Positions 12,901 to 22,250 of a DNA stretch of 64,000 nucleotides are shown one piece after another. This DNA comes from Rhizophagus irregularis (lineage: Eukaryota > Glomeromycota > Glomeromycetes > Glomerales > Glomeraceae). Numbering within the stretch: position 1 is the first letter of the stretch; each line of letters begins with the position of its first letter. The stretch lies in assembly GCF_026210795.1 (NCBI RefSeq), contig NC_089455.1:2046001-2110000 (forward strand). The letters are read 5' to 3'. The notes under the pieces were generated by a model that did not search any database, was not told where the DNA came from, and was given only the letters and a program-made list of their open reading frames with translations. The position numbers and the translations under genes are program-made.

Positions 12901-14578
12901 GAAGAAGAAAGTTATGATGAAATTGAAGAGAAGGAACATGAAGAATACCGTTATGATTGGATGCATTTAGCAGAGATGGGTCCAAACGTGCACATACAAA
13001 GGGACGCCGACCTGGGATCACGAGATATGGACCGGAAATACAATTGGACCAACGATGCACAACCAATATTCGAGAGGAAGATATTGCAAATGCAAGCGAA
13101 TTTGTGCGACAATCCGCAAGCAACAACAATAACATAATTAGTGGAAGGGATAATGTGATAGAGTATCAGAATTTGAACGAAAAGCAAAAAAAAGTTTTCG
13201 AGAGAATTGAAAAACACTACAACGATACCATTTCGGGGCAACATGTTGAGCTGTTAAGGATAATGATTATGGGAACCGCGGGAACCAGGAAATCATATCT
13301 CATAAAGGCAATACGAGAACGACTTTTCACATTGGCAGGAAAAGACGCCAGTTCACCAGTGCTCGTGATCGCACCAACAGGAGTAGCCTCGTTTAATATC
13401 AACGGAGCGACCATTCATTCAACACTTTCTATACCGATAAAGAACAATAAGGACGAGTTAAGCGGCATCCGTCTAAAAAAATTACAAGAAAGAGTACAAG
13501 ACGTAAGGTACTTCATAATTGATGAAAAAAGCATGGTAGGACAAAGGATGCTAGGATTTATCGACATGAGGCTAAGAGAAGCATTTTCGGAAAACAAAAA
13601 TGAACCTTTCGGCGGACGATCGGTAATCTTGTTTGGTGACTTTGGTCAACTTGCTCCAGTACTCGACGTACCTATGTATGCAACTAACGCCGGATCATCA
13701 AGCAACGTAATAGCAGTCTACAGACAATTCAAAGAAGTGTACGAACTGGATATTATTTTACGGCAATCGGGTAATGATCAACAGGGATTTAGAGATATCC
13801 TTTTAAGATTATGAGATGGGGAAAGCACGTTAAACGATTGGAATATTCTCACAAGCAGGTTCGAAGAGAATCTAAATAGAGCTGAACGTGACAGATTTCA
13901 GGATGCCGTGTTTATACATACAACATGGCCCGAAGTATATAAAGTCAACATCGAAATGCTCAGGAGATTGAATCGGCCAATAGCAAAAATCTGCGCAGTA
14001 CATAGCGGTGGAAGAACAGCTAAACGTGCCAAATCAGACGTAGCAAAGGGACTTGAAGCGGAAATATTACTGGCGAAAGGCTGCCGTGTGATGCTAACTT
14101 CAAATATATGGACTGAAGCAGGGCTGGTAAACGGATCGATGGGAGTTGTAGAAGATATATTGTTCAAAGATCAGGGTCCACCAGCACTCCCTACTGCAGT
14201 GTTCATAAAATTCGAGAGATACGACGGACCAACTATAACTAGTCTGGAGGTAAAGAAGTTGTTCCGATAGTACCTATCAAACGCAGCTGGGATGACAAAA
14301 ATGGGCTGACGTGTTCCAGAACTCAGTTACCAATATGTCTCGCATGGTCAATAACCGCGCATAAAAGTCAAGGTCTGACATTGGATAAAGTTAATATCGA
14401 TATTGGTGTCAAGGAGTTTGCGGCAGGGTTAACGTTCGTAGCGTTGTCACGAGTTCGGACTCTAAATGATTTATGTCTTAAACAGTTCAGTTTTGATAGG
14501 CTTCAGCGTATAAAAGAAGGTATAAGACTTCAAGAAAGGAAAAAGGAAGAGGAAAGGTTGCGTTTATTTATACAATAA
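9935..14578 (+). pseudogene. Helitron Rep-helicase, broken
   Basis: RepHel-type transposase for rolling-circle transposition. The N-terminal part is charged and coiled-coil-like, followed by a helitron-like domain ending 'AFPTLYPYGKADL'. The Rep part keeps the HUH motif (GSVHVHR, near 11770) and the two-tyrosine motif (YISKYASK, near 12245). The PIF1-type helicase has Walker A written GTAGTRKS (normally GTAGTGKS, so one Gly is Arg), Walker B IIDEKSM, FGDFGQLAPV and, near the end, ITAHKSQGLTLDKV and FVALSRVRT. Breaks: in-frame TGA at 11234-11236 and 13812-13814, and frame changes near 11980, between 12950 and 13137, and near 14265. Not functional as read; it needs an active relative to move. 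Confidence 0.9.
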
Positions 14579-14994
14579 TTTATACAATAACACGAAAAAA
14601 ATCAAAAGAATTTCTAACACAATAACACGAAAAAAAACAAAACAAAAAATAATTTTTTATTTCAGTGTGCTTTATTTTGTATTGTTAGAATTATACAAAT
14701 ACGTTTATTTTTTAAAACAATAAATATAATAAAATAATCTATTTACAAAGAAATAAAATTAATAAAAAGTGGAACGAAAAACTGGTACAACTGATAAAAT
14801 TTTTTTTTCTAAATTCTATTTTTTGTTCGAAAGTATACAGGTTAAAAGTGTACAGGTTAAAATAAGGAGATCAACACATGCTCAATTAACCGATCGTGTA
14901 ATATAAGAACCAATAAGAACCAATTAAACGTCAACTCACAGATCAAGCAGGCGGACAACGGGATACATTGTACCACCGTGGCTAGAACATATAT
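14579..14994. other. Helitron 3' noncoding part
   Basis: AT-rich tail between the helicase gene and the terminal hairpin. The sequence AACACGAAAAAAA occurs twice at 14588-14635. No gene seen. Confidence 0.5.
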
Positions 14995-15019
14995 AGTCCT
15001 TCGCTACGCTCCGGACTAA
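14995..15019. repeat. Helitron 3' terminal hairpin and CTAA end
   Basis: AGTCC (14995-14999) pairs with GGACT (15013-15017), and the element ends CTAA just before T15020. A hairpin close to a CTRR end is the standard Helitron 3' signature. The neighbouring GCTCCGGACTA is complementary to the left subterminal repeat. Confidence 0.7.
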
Positions 15020-15215
15020 TAAATATAATTAAGATCGAACTTTAATTGAAATAAAAATGAGCTTGATAGTTTATGTAATTAATAATATAAAGTACATAAT
15101 TATTGGCAATAAAGTAAATAAACCTTATTCCTAAATCCCGATTATAAGATTTTTCGCATCGAGGTAAAATAAAATGATATTCATCTTTTTAGAGCTGCAT
15201 CCCAGTAAAAATTAT

Positions 15216-15255
15216 TTGCGTTACGTTATACAATCATTTATTATATATATATATG
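15216..15255 (+). promoter_or_regulatory. Promoter box of BTB-TLDc copy 6
   Basis: TTGCGTTACGTTATACAATC plus a TATATATATATAT run, 75 bases before the ATG at 15291. The Helitron ends about 200 bases upstream and leaves this box intact. Confidence 0.55.
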
Positions 15256-15290
15256 TTTACTGCGAACAATTTTTTTATCGCAAAAAAAAA

Positions 15291-16809
15291 ATGTCTACCC
15301 AATTTTTTTCAAATTTAAGTAGAAATTATATTGAAATATTAGAAGATAGTGAATATTATGATGTTACAATTGAAGTTGGAGAAGATCCAAATGTAAAAAT
15401 ATTCCGAGCGCATATGAATATTTTATGTCACCGTTCTCCATATTTACGACGAGCTTTGGTTTCTAATAATAAAAAGAATAATAATGACGGTGTCTTGTCT
15501 CATACGAAATTACCAAATATTTTACCAGAAATCTTTCAAATTGTATTAAAGTAAGCTATAAACACTATTTAATGTATTACGCAACGCATACCTTTTACAT
15601 TTTGCTTAGCATTAAAATTTTATTTTTAGATATATTTATGGTGGAATTCTTTCATTAGATGAGGAGAACACTTCAGATATTCTTAAAGTGCTGGTTGCAG
15701 CGGATGAATTAATTCTTCATGAGTTAGTTGATTATTTACAAACATATTTAATTGAAAATAAAGCGGATTGGTTGGAAAAACATTTTGAACTTATTCATCG
15801 AACAAGCTTTCAATCCAATAATTTATTAGAACTACAAAAATTTTGTACAGAATTTATGGCTAAATCGCCTGACAAAATTTTTGAATCACTTGATTTTACC
15901 TCACTTCCAGAAAAATCCCTAGTTTCACTTCTTAAAAGAGATGATTTACGAATGAAAGAAATCGAAGTTTGGGAACATGTATTAAAATGGGGACTCGCAC
16001 AAAATCCTACGGTCACTCCAGATCCTGTTACTTGGACAGATGATGATTTCAAAACAATGGAAAATTCTTTACAATATTGTTTACCTTTAATAAGATTTTA
16101 TAGTTTATCTTCTAAGGATTTTTTGGGAAAAGTTCGTCCATATAAAAAATTATTAAAACGTCAATTATATGAAGACTTATTAGGATATTATTTAGATTTT
16201 GAAAGTGAACCGAGTAATAATTTCTTACCTCCTAGAAACGTAAAATTTGACTCAAAAATTATTAATCCAAATATTATTTCTCTAGTTTCAAAGTGGATTG
16301 ATAAAATAGATGCTAGTAGTAATTTTGCTTATCAAAGAGAATTATATTTACCATATGAATTTAAATTATTATTAAGAGGAAGTCGAGATGGATTCAATCC
16401 TAATAAGTTCCATTCTTTATGTGATGATAAGCCTAAAACCGTTACATTCATTAAAGTAAAAGGAACAGATGAAATCCTTGGTGGATATAACCCTATTATA
16501 TGGGAAACTAGTAAAAGCTTTGGTGAAACTAAAGATAGTTTTATATTTTCTTTTAAATATAAGAATGGTCTTATTAAAGATGGAATTCTAAGTAATGTAG
16601 AATCAATAGAAGGTGCGTTAAATTATAGTCGAGCTTTTGGGCCATCATTTGGTGATTCCGATCTTTTTTTATTTGGGTATGATAATGGAACTAGTGATTA
16701 TACCGAAATTTCTTGTGAACAAGCATGTTACGAAAAAAAGATAAGAGATACAAAAGATGAATTTTTAATAGAAGATTATGAAGTATTTCAATTACAAAAA
16801 AAAGAATGA
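15291..16809 (+). CDS. BTB-BACK-TLDc domain protein, copy 6
   Basis: Exons 15291-15550 and 15630-16809 with a 79-bp intron (GTAAGC...TTTTTAG); 479 residues. The start is set by MSTQFFSNLSRNYIE; the open frame upstream of it is leader. BTB and BACK match copies 4 and 5 almost exactly. TLDc has private residues around 'VESIEGALNYSRAFGPSFGD'. The C-terminus ends FQLQKKE instead of the FQIIKL of copies 2, 4 and 5. It is separated from copy 5 only by the Helitron and normal spacer, so it belongs to the same array. Confidence 0.92.
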
Positions 16810-16890
16810 AAGTTTGATATGTATAATTTAATAAATTTAATAATAAAATCTTACAAATTTTTTTAAATTACATAAAAAGATAATAACTAA

Positions 16891-18912
16891 CTAATCTTCT
16901 ATTGGCATCATTTCCCTAATTTGATTAATATCCAAACTAATATTTTCTAATTTAGGATTTTCTATTTTTAAAAATTGGTTCGCTTTTGATAAAACATCAT
17001 AATCAACTTTAATAGAAGCATTAATTTTTAATCTTTTTAAATTACCATTATTATAATTAATTAACATATTTAAATGATCATTATCAAATAATTCACATCT
17101 TTTAAAATTCAAAACTTCTAAATTTAACTTATCTTTTATATTAATTAAAAATTCTTTAAAATTTTCAGGGGTAAAATATAAATTCATTTTCATGGTAAAT
17201 TTTTTTAATGAAAGAGGTAAAGTTAAACCAATTTTTGATAAATCAATATTAATTAAATTCCTTTGATCATAATTATTAAAAGAAATGAATTGTAATTTTT
17301 GACAAGAAGTAAATAATGAAGGAATATAATTAAAATATTTTTCTGTAATAGAAAGTTTAAGTAATTTTAAATTATTACAATTTGTTGATAATATTAATAA
17401 TAAATTAACATTTTTAGTAATTTCTAAAATTTCTTTTCCTCTAATATAAAGATAATTTAAATTTTGACCACAAATTGAAAATATTAAATAACAATTTTTT
17501 AATAAATGAATTTGATTACAATCTTCAAATTTAAGATATTTTAATTTTGATTCATTAATAATATTTTCATTTTCATCTTCATTATTATTTATAATGATAT
17601 TATTATTGTTGTCATTGTTGTTGTCATCATTATTATTGTTGTTATTATTATTGTTGTTGTTGTTGTTGTTGTTGTTAATAATAAAAATATTTCTGTTGTT
17701 GTTATTATTAAAACATCTTGAAATTTGTAATTCTTCCAAATTTTCACATCTTTTTGTAATTGTTGATAATAAATTAATTGATCTTAAATCATTTGATAAT
17801 AAATTAACGGATCTTAAATGATTTGAATCATTTTCTCTTACAATATGAAGACGTTTTAAACTTTTTCCAAAAATCAAAATAATTAAAGATTGATTATCAT
17901 AAAAACCGAATTGATTACAATTTTCAAATTTAAGAAAATTTAATTTTGATATAATATTATTATTAAATTGAAAATTAATATCAATATCAACAATATCTTC
18001 ATCTTCATCAGAATAATAATCATTCCTCTCATCTTGATTAATAATCTTATTATTTAAAGTATTACCATAAAAATTACAATTTAAAAATTGTAATTCCTCC
18101 AAATTTTTACATTTTATCAAATAACTTAAATTACAATGTCTATTAAAATCAATTGAATCAAATTTAATATTTTTTAAATAATGAGATTGAAATTTAATAG
18201 CTTCATATAAATATCTATTTTGTGAAATTGAAAAACCAAAAATATTTAAATTTTTTAAATTTTTTTGTGATTTAATTAAATTTTTTAAATTATAATATTT
18301 ATCAGAATCAGTATATCTTTCTGATATATCATAAAATGTAATTGTTTCAAGTTCATTACATATTTTACGACAATTATAAATTAAATTTGATAATGATAAA
18401 CCATTAAATTCTATTTCTTTAAGTGTTGATAAATTTCTTGAATTTGAATATAAGAATAAATCCGTATTATTATTAAATACGGAATGTTTTGATAAAATGA
18501 TTGTTGTTATGTTTTTTGAATTTGCTAAAAAATTAAAACATAATAATTTATAAATTTGTAAATGATTATTTACAGGATAAGTAAAAGTAATATAATTTAC
18601 AAGTTTATTTAAATCAATAACTTGTAAATATTTTGTATACATTAAATAAGGATTTTTATAATTTATATCATTATTATTAATTATGGATCTTTTTTCATTA
18701 ATTGTAAGACAATTAACAAATGTTTCAATTAATTTTTTTGTATTAATTTTACTTTCTAAATTTTCTTTAAAAGGATTTTTCCATAATTCAGGTAAAAAAT
18801 AATGATTCCAATGACGATTTAATAATGAACATTTTAATAATCCAGATGGATGATTTTTTAAATTTGTTAAAATTTCTTTCATACATAATTCAGGAAGGTA
18901 ATTTGCATCCAT
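16891..18912 (-). CDS. F-box / leucine-rich-repeat-like protein
   Basis: Intronless, 673 residues. The N-terminus (MDANYLPELCMKEILTNL, then CSLLNRHW and LPELWKNPF) is an F-box of the kind abundant in Rhizophagus. The rest is made of irregular leucine-rich repeats with phrases such as 'NLEELQ' and 'LKYLKFEDCNQ'. F-box proteins bind Skp1 and choose targets for SCF ubiquitin ligases; the target here is unknown. A poly-Asn/Asp tract at about residues 408-445 splits the repeat region and may be a disordered linker. The gene is convergent with BTB copy 6, with 81 bases between the two stops. Confidence 0.82.
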   Translation of the reverse strand: MDANYLPELCMKEILTNLKNHPSGLLKCSLLNRHWNHYFLPELWKNPFKENLESKINTKKLIETFVNCLTINEKRSIINNNDINYKNPYLMYTKYLQVIDLNKLVNYITFTYPVNNHLQIYKLLCFNFLANSKNITTIILSKHSVFNNNTDLFLYSNSRNLSTLKEIEFNGLSLSNLIYNCRKICNELETITFYDISERYTDSDKYYNLKNLIKSQKNLKNLNIFGFSISQNRYLYEAIKFQSHYLKNIKFDSIDFNRHCNLSYLIKCKNLEELQFLNCNFYGNTLNNKIINQDERNDYYSDEDEDIVDIDINFQFNNNIISKLNFLKFENCNQFGFYDNQSLIILIFGKSLKRLHIVRENDSNHLRSVNLLSNDLRSINLLSTITKRCENLEELQISRCFNNNNNRNIFIINNNNNNNNNNNNNNNNDDNNNDNNNNIIINNNEDENENIINESKLKYLKFEDCNQIHLLKNCYLIFSICGQNLNYLYIRGKEILEITKNVNLLLILSTNCNNLKLLKLSITEKYFNYIPSLFTSCQKLQFISFNNYDQRNLINIDLSKIGLTLPLSLKKFTMKMNLYFTPENFKEFLINIKDKLNLEVLNFKRCELFDNDHLNMLINYNNGNLKRLKINASIKVDYDVLSKANQFLKIENPKLENISLDINQIREMMPIED
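17581..17690 (-). repeat. Asn-codon microsatellite inside F-box gene
   Basis: Runs of AAT/AAC codons (read as ATT/GTT on the + strand) encode about 30 Asn with some Asp in the F-box/LRR protein. The purest stretch is a (GTT)n run near 17653-17676. Length variation between strains is expected for such tracts. Confidence 0.85.
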
Positions 18913-20089
18913 TTTTTTTTTAAAAAAAAAAATTTAGATTTTTTAAATGAAAAAAAAAAATAGAATTTTTTTTTTTATGTCGCAATATTTATTTATTTAT
19001 ATTTATCACGGGTTTGACGAAGATCATCTTAAACAATTATAAGATATAAGGAACAATCTATTTTTACGTCATCGAAATTATTCAAGCATGTGATGAGTCT
19101 AGACATCTAGATTCCCACCGAATCCAAGTATGTGCAAGCGATATGCAAGTTGATAATTTTTAAGATTTCAATGATAAACCTGATAATTTTATTGGGTTGT
19201 ATCAATGATAAACCTAATAATTTTATTGGGTTTATCATTTGATAAACCTGATATTTTTATTGGGTTGTATCAGTTGTATCATCCGATTTCAATGATAAAC
19301 TGATATATAATTTGTGTTATTGAAAAATGAAAAATAGAATTTTTTATGATAATTGTTATTTGTTATTTATTTATTTATTTATAAGTCCTCAAATTACGTT
19401 TCGTACAAATAATAAATTTCTTAATAACATTTCTTTTTTAAAAATTAGTATATTTTATTGACAATTACATATAAAATAATATAAAATAATTTTTTTTTTG
19501 GCTTTTTTTTTTTTTTTGTCTTTCAAAATTATCCTAGACTCCATAGAATACTTTTTTTAAAAAAAACGGAAAATCAAATGACCGATGTTCTTTTTTACGT
19601 TCCATTTTTTGATCATAGGTACAAACAATATGCATACTGTGCCCTTTTTGATCACCCAAATTGGGATAGTACATCTAAAATTGGGATGGACCAAACAATC
19701 AAAGATTAGTCAAAATATTTGGTTTTTGTAATATAAAATCATTACGCGTAAATCACAATTACGTATACTAAACGTATATTAGACGTTATTAATCAACTTT
19801 TTTGAACAATCGGGAAAATGTTTCCAACGAGTTTTTAAACAAGTCTTATTATCAATAAGTAATAATTAAAATTATGGACATGGGAATTGTTTAACCGAAA
19901 TCATGTTAAAACGCCAATTTGTTAAAAATTAAAAATTTAAAAAAATTTTTGGGCGTCTAAAAAGATGATCTGCGTTCCGCGTGTAACTTTAAAAAAATTC
20001 ATTTTGATTTAAATATCGCTTTTTATTTCTCAGGCCACTTTTTTTTCTCCAACTTTCCATCACCTTTCAAATTTTCCCTTTTAACAATT
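18913..20089. other. Intergenic region with short direct repeats
   Basis: AT-rich spacer between two divergent genes. It holds four copies of GATAAACCTGATAATTTTAT or close variants, starting at 19172, 19207, 19241 and 19294, mixed with TTGGGTTGTATCA. The last 100 bases before 20090 have pyrimidine-rich stretches typical of fungal core promoters. No gene seen. Confidence 0.6.
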
Positions 20090-20701
20090 ATGAAGAAAAT
20101 AATTTCATTATTAATTTTGATCGTACTTTTGATCTCTTCTTTATCTGTTATTGAATCAAGATTGGATCAAGATGAAGAACCCTTCATGGAATTTGATGAT
20201 AATATGATGTTACCTCTCATCATTTCAGCTGGAGAGAATATTAACGAATACACGATTTCTAGTGGTGGACATCATCATCATCCCAAATATCCTAAACATC
20301 CCAAACATCCCAAACATCCCAAATTTCCTGGACCAAAAAGGGCATTTGCATATTTCCCAAGTCCACCAGATATTACAAAAGGGGTAGTCGTATTTTGGGA
20401 AACGAGTAAAAATAATACTTTAGTTTATGGTCAATTCTCGAAAGGATTCGTTGAAGGAGAAGAAGATAATTATTCATTTAAAGTGTACAAGGGGGATCAA
20501 GAATTGGTTGATTTAAAACCTAAAGATGATGATTTAGATAGAATTCTTAAAATTAATCCGAATGGTTCTACGGATCTTTTCTTATTTGTTTTTAATGATA
20601 CTTTAATCTCCGGTGTAGGTATTCTTGATACAGATCTTGTTATTAGTACATCCGATAGTTTAATTGGGAAAGATAGGATTAAACCTTTAACTTGTTGGTA
20701 A
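20090..20701 (+). CDS. Small secreted His-rich protein
   Basis: 203 residues, single exon. A clear signal peptide (MKKIISLLILIVLLISSLS) is followed by an acidic stretch, then a metal-binding-like His run (GGHHHHP) with repeated Pro-Lys-His (about residues 59-76), then a beta-rich domain starting near KRAFAYF. In that domain, 'KGVVVFWET', 'TLVYGQFSKGF' and the late 'SDSLIGKDRI' recall strands of Cu/Zn superoxide dismutase-like folds. The SOD copper ligands are not evident, so this similarity is only a hint. Predicted to be exported; a candidate cell-wall or symbiosis-related secreted protein. The stop lies 211 bases from the convergent stop of the next gene. Confidence 0.75.
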   Translation: MKKIISLLILIVLLISSLSVIESRLDQDEEPFMEFDDNMMLPLIISAGENINEYTISSGGHHHHPKYPKHPKHPKHPKFPGPKRAFAYFPSPPDITKGVVVFWETSKNNTLVYGQFSKGFVEGEEDNYSFKVYKGDQELVDLKPKDDDLDRILKINPNGSTDLFLFVFNDTLISGVGILDTDLVISTSDSLIGKDRIKPLTCW

Positions 20702-20912
20702 AAAGATGTAAAGTAGTAGTAAATATTGTATAAAGTAAATAAATATTGTTAGTTTAGGTTTAATTTAGGTTTAACGAAATACTTATGTAACTCGTTTCTT
20801 GATATAATAAATATTGTAACATTCTTGAAATAATAATAAATATTGTGATATATATATATTTCCAATAAAAGAATTTATTATTTATAAAAAAATATATACA
20901 ACTTCAGTTGTG

Positions 20913-22250
20913 TTACACCATTTCATCATATAATTTCTTTGCATAATTTGAATAAATACTATCATCTATAGTAAATAATTTCACACTATTTGAAACTATA
21001 ATAGAATTAACCAAAGGTTCAAAAAATTTAAATAAAAAAGTTCCATCAATTGGATTATATAATTCAAGTAAAGGAAGTAAAATTTCATTAAAATCACTTA
21101 ATATTTTAACGCAAGGGAATTTTGATAAAAAAGATGCCAAGATTTTATCATTTCTACTTAAATCTGTAACTAAATAAATACATAAATCATCATCATTATT
21201 ATTATTTGAAGAAAAATAATCTTTTAATGTTAAAGTTAAATTTGAAAAAGTTTCTTTTATAAGTTTTCTTGAATGTAAAGTAGAAAGTAATCTTGCATGT
21301 ACACCAATATAATTTTTCTTCCCACCCAATTTTTCATTAATAATATTATTTGAAATATCCAATATTACAGGATTATTTAATTCAATAGATGAATTTAATT
21401 GATTCAAAAAAATCAAATGATCATTTTCAATGAAATCTAAACCTGATAAATAATCAAAAGATAAAAGTTTTTCATTTCTTGAACGAATAAAATTCAAATC
21501 TTTCAAAGTAGAAGATTTTGTTATATCATAAATATCATTAATAGGATTTGTAATATTTAACATTTCTTCAAGTTTAATTTGATCAAAATTTTTTCTATAT
21601 AATAAATGAATATTTTTTTTAATTAAATTCAAATTAAATAAAGAATCCCAACGTAATAAAGAATAAGAAACAAAATCATTTAAACAATTAATATCAATTT
21701 CATATTTTGTTTCTTTATGTTCAGGAATTATGGTTTTAATAAAACATTCTGATTGATTATGATTTGTACCAAGTGATGATAATTTTTTTCTTAATGATTT
21801 AGAATTAATAAATTCAATATTTAATCCTAATATAATTGGTGGAATTATTAAAGTTCTATTTAAAGAATAAGCCAAAATAACTGCATTTTCTAATTCATCT
21901 TTTTGTTGAAAAATATCCCCATGAGGAAGGTACGTCATAAATCTTTCATTTTTTGAATATGAAGGAAAATATTTATAATCTTCATCTTCTTCTATTATTA
22001 AAGAAGGATCATAAGATTCATTTGAATTGTTCGTATTTTTGTTATCATCATTTAAAATATGTTGTGAATTTAATAATACAATGAGACAAATAATAAATAA
22101 TATTATAATCAAAATATTCTTCTTTATTGAAGGTATAAAATGTCCTCGAAAATAATTTTTTAACCATCCTATATTTGTCGTTTTTGGCATATCATGATTT
22201 GGTAAAAGGAATTCTTGTAATTGACGTTGTTCTCGTTCATTATAAGGCAT
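20913..22250 (-). CDS. Type II membrane O-fucosyltransferase-like protein
   Basis: 445 residues, single exon. A short cytosolic N-terminus is followed by one hydrophobic anchor (about residues 45-61, 'NILIIILFIICLIVLL'), an Asn-rich stem, then a lumenal domain. 'ENAVILAYSLNRTLIIPP' and 'YIGVHARL' resemble the N-terminal block and HxR region of GDP-fucose protein O-fucosyltransferase-like proteins (PF10250). Topology suggests Golgi/ER glycosylation; donor and acceptor cannot be told from sequence. A fungal relative without proven activity is the main alternative. Confidence 0.7.
   Translation of the reverse strand: MPYNEREQRQLQEFLLPNHDMPKTTNIGWLKNYFRGHFIPSIKKNILIIILFIICLIVLLNSQHILNDDNKNTNNSNESYDPSLIIEEDEDYKYFPSYSKNERFMTYLPHGDIFQQKDELENAVILAYSLNRTLIIPPIILGLNIEFINSKSLRKKLSSLGTNHNQSECFIKTIIPEHKETKYEIDINCLNDFVSYSLLRWDSLFNLNLIKKNIHLLYRKNFDQIKLEEMLNITNPINDIYDITKSSTLKDLNFIRSRNEKLLSFDYLSGLDFIENDHLIFLNQLNSSIELNNPVILDISNNIINEKLGGKKNYIGVHARLLSTLHSRKLIKETFSNLTLTLKDYFSSNNNNDDDLCIYLVTDLSRNDKILASFLSKFPCVKILSDFNEILLPLLELYNPIDGTFLFKFFEPLVNSIIVSNSVKLFTIDDSIYSNYAKKLYDEMV

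Larger units (their letters stand above)
9435..15019 (+). mobile_element. Decayed autonomous Helitron
   Basis: About 5.6 kb of less AT-rich DNA interrupts the conserved spacer of the BTB array: copies 2-4 go straight from the stop into AATAATTAAGATCG, while here that spacer resumes only at 15020. The right end reads CTAA followed by T, which fits the Helitron rule (CTRR, insertion at A^T), and is preceded by a hairpin. The left end is only approximate (about 9431-9437). The left part contains TAGTCCGGAGC (9459-9469), the reverse complement of the right-end GCTCCGGACTA (15008-15018), as described for asymmetric terminal repeats of Helitron2-type elements. Its single large gene is a Rep-helicase with several breaks. 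Confidence 0.85.

Noticed and set aside
12896-13244. Minus-strand ORFs inside the Helitron
   Set aside because: They overlap well-matched Rep-helicase coding sequence and show no domain.
9435-15019. Reading the complementary Helitron ends as a TIR transposon
   Set aside because: The complementary 11-mer is inset on the left and terminal on the right, there is no target duplication, and the protein is a Rep-helicase.
17594-17821. Plus-strand Leu-rich ORF resembling a membrane segment
   Set aside because: It is the antisense of the poly-Asn tract of the F-box/LRR gene.
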